A stretch of 63,646 nt of DNA from assembly GCA_020722965.1 (NCBI GenBank), contig DYJT01000006.1:4265-67910 (forward strand), written 5' to 3'. A model generated the notes under the pieces. That model saw only the letters and a program-made list of their open reading frames with translations. It was not told the DNA's origin and did not search any database. This DNA is from Brachyspira murdochii. GTDB lineage: Bacteria; Spirochaetota; JAAYUW01. Positions within the stretch are counted from its first letter, which is position 1. Each line of letters opens with the position of its first letter. A program made the translations under genes and the position numbers. This document shows positions 63,193 through 63,646 of the stretch, piece after piece.

Positions 63193-63646
63193 GAGTTTTT
63201 TAAATTTTTTTTCAAATTTTTGCAATTATTTCATATAAAATTAGAGAAATTTAAATTTATCAACAACCTATAAATCTTTATAGATAAACATTTTACAGAC
63301 TTTTTATCCTTGCTTTCTTTACCAATAAAAAAACTTAGATTTTTTTTAAATTTTTTATGCTTATTTCATAATGAAAAGATTTGATATTTAAAAATTTCAC
63401 CTTTTACTCAACAAGAATTTTTGGGTGTTTTATGGAAAAAAATTTAAATTCATCAATATTTGATATTGATTAAAAAATTTCTTGATATTTTGATTACCCT
63501 ACAATTTTTAACATAATTACTAAATTTTTTAATAAAGTAATCAATATTTTTAATAATTTGAAATATAAATTTTATATAAAATCAATTTAAAAATACTATT
63601 TAAAAAAAACCATCTTGTTATATTTTATTGATAATATTTTATTGAT
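63193..63646. other. A/T-rich noncoding right end
   Basis: About 450 bp with no open frame of note. It contains runs of A or T, ATATTTTATTGAT twice at the very end, several GATATTTGAT-like words and one TTATCAACA (close to a DnaA box). Not enough to call an origin. Confidence 0.4.

Noticed and set aside
63193-63646. Replication origin
   Set aside because: Only one near-match to a DnaA box, with no dnaA or dnaN gene in the window.

Overview
This window looks like a very A+T-rich (roughly 30% G+C or less by eye), anaerobic, motile spirochaete. The strongest lineage signal is two adjacent FlaA flagellar-sheath proteins (17184-18654). Numerous lipoproteins, tandem PnrA/BMP-type binding proteins and a DISM-type chemoreceptor are consistent with this. 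Anaerobic metabolism is shown by a trimeric [FeFe]-hydrogenase, glycyl-radical ribonucleotide reductase, desulfoferrodoxin plus rubrerythrin, and a Na+-pumping NADH dehydrogenase (Nqr type). A thermophilic Exilispira-like or other deep-branching spirochaete is a guess, not a demonstration. No rRNA, tRNA, CRISPR array, prophage or intact insertion sequence was seen.

Layout. 1-7.3 kb: the end of an outer-membrane beta-barrel gene, a divergent aroE, two lipoproteins, an M42 peptidase, a two-subunit CoA-transferase, queD and a sirtuin. 7.4-11.9 kb: nqrBCDEF on the minus strand without nqrA; nqrB seems to need a one-base frameshift near its 5' end. 12-13.6 kb: oxygen-defence genes (rubrerythrin, desulfoferrodoxin, a ferritin-like protein). 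13.7-18.7 kb: a short B12-dependent methionine synthase, panD and the flaA pair. 18.8-22.7 kb: urocanate hydratase, class II aldolase and a long-form NDP kinase. 23-26.2 kb: nrdG and nrdD behind a probable cobalamin riboswitch. 26.2-38.4 kb: signalling, with a hybrid histidine kinase, two BMP binding proteins, a 1616-residue kinase/GAF/GGDEF protein and a 7TM chemoreceptor split by an in-frame TAG. 38.5-44 kb: metallophosphoesterase, SUMF1-like protein and an SsuABC-type ABC transporter. 44.2-48 kb: hydA-hydC-hydB. 48-57.7 kb: envelope and housekeeping genes (mtgA, cysteine desulfurase, murJ, nnr, engB, lptF/G). 57.7-62.8 kb: an SOS mutasome cassette (imuB-dnaE2-lexA) whose promoter spacer is almost entirely a perfect 16-bp palindrome. 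The window ends with a gene for HU and about 500 bp of A/T-rich DNA.

How the parts fit. The hydrogenase and Nqr both use NADH, one to dispose of electrons as H2 and the other to make a Na+ gradient. The nrdD riboswitch and B12-dependent MetH tie deoxynucleotide and methionine synthesis to cobalamin supply. The cassette at the right places an error-prone polymerase and its own repressor in one SOS-type operon.

A pattern not explained by single features runs through the window. Many intergenic spacers consist of short, degenerate tandem copies of the end, or in two cases the start, of the flanking gene. Examples are at aroE, ctfB, queD, the sirtuin, nqrF, nqrD, nrdD, the hybrid kinase start, the ABC ATPase start and mtgA.
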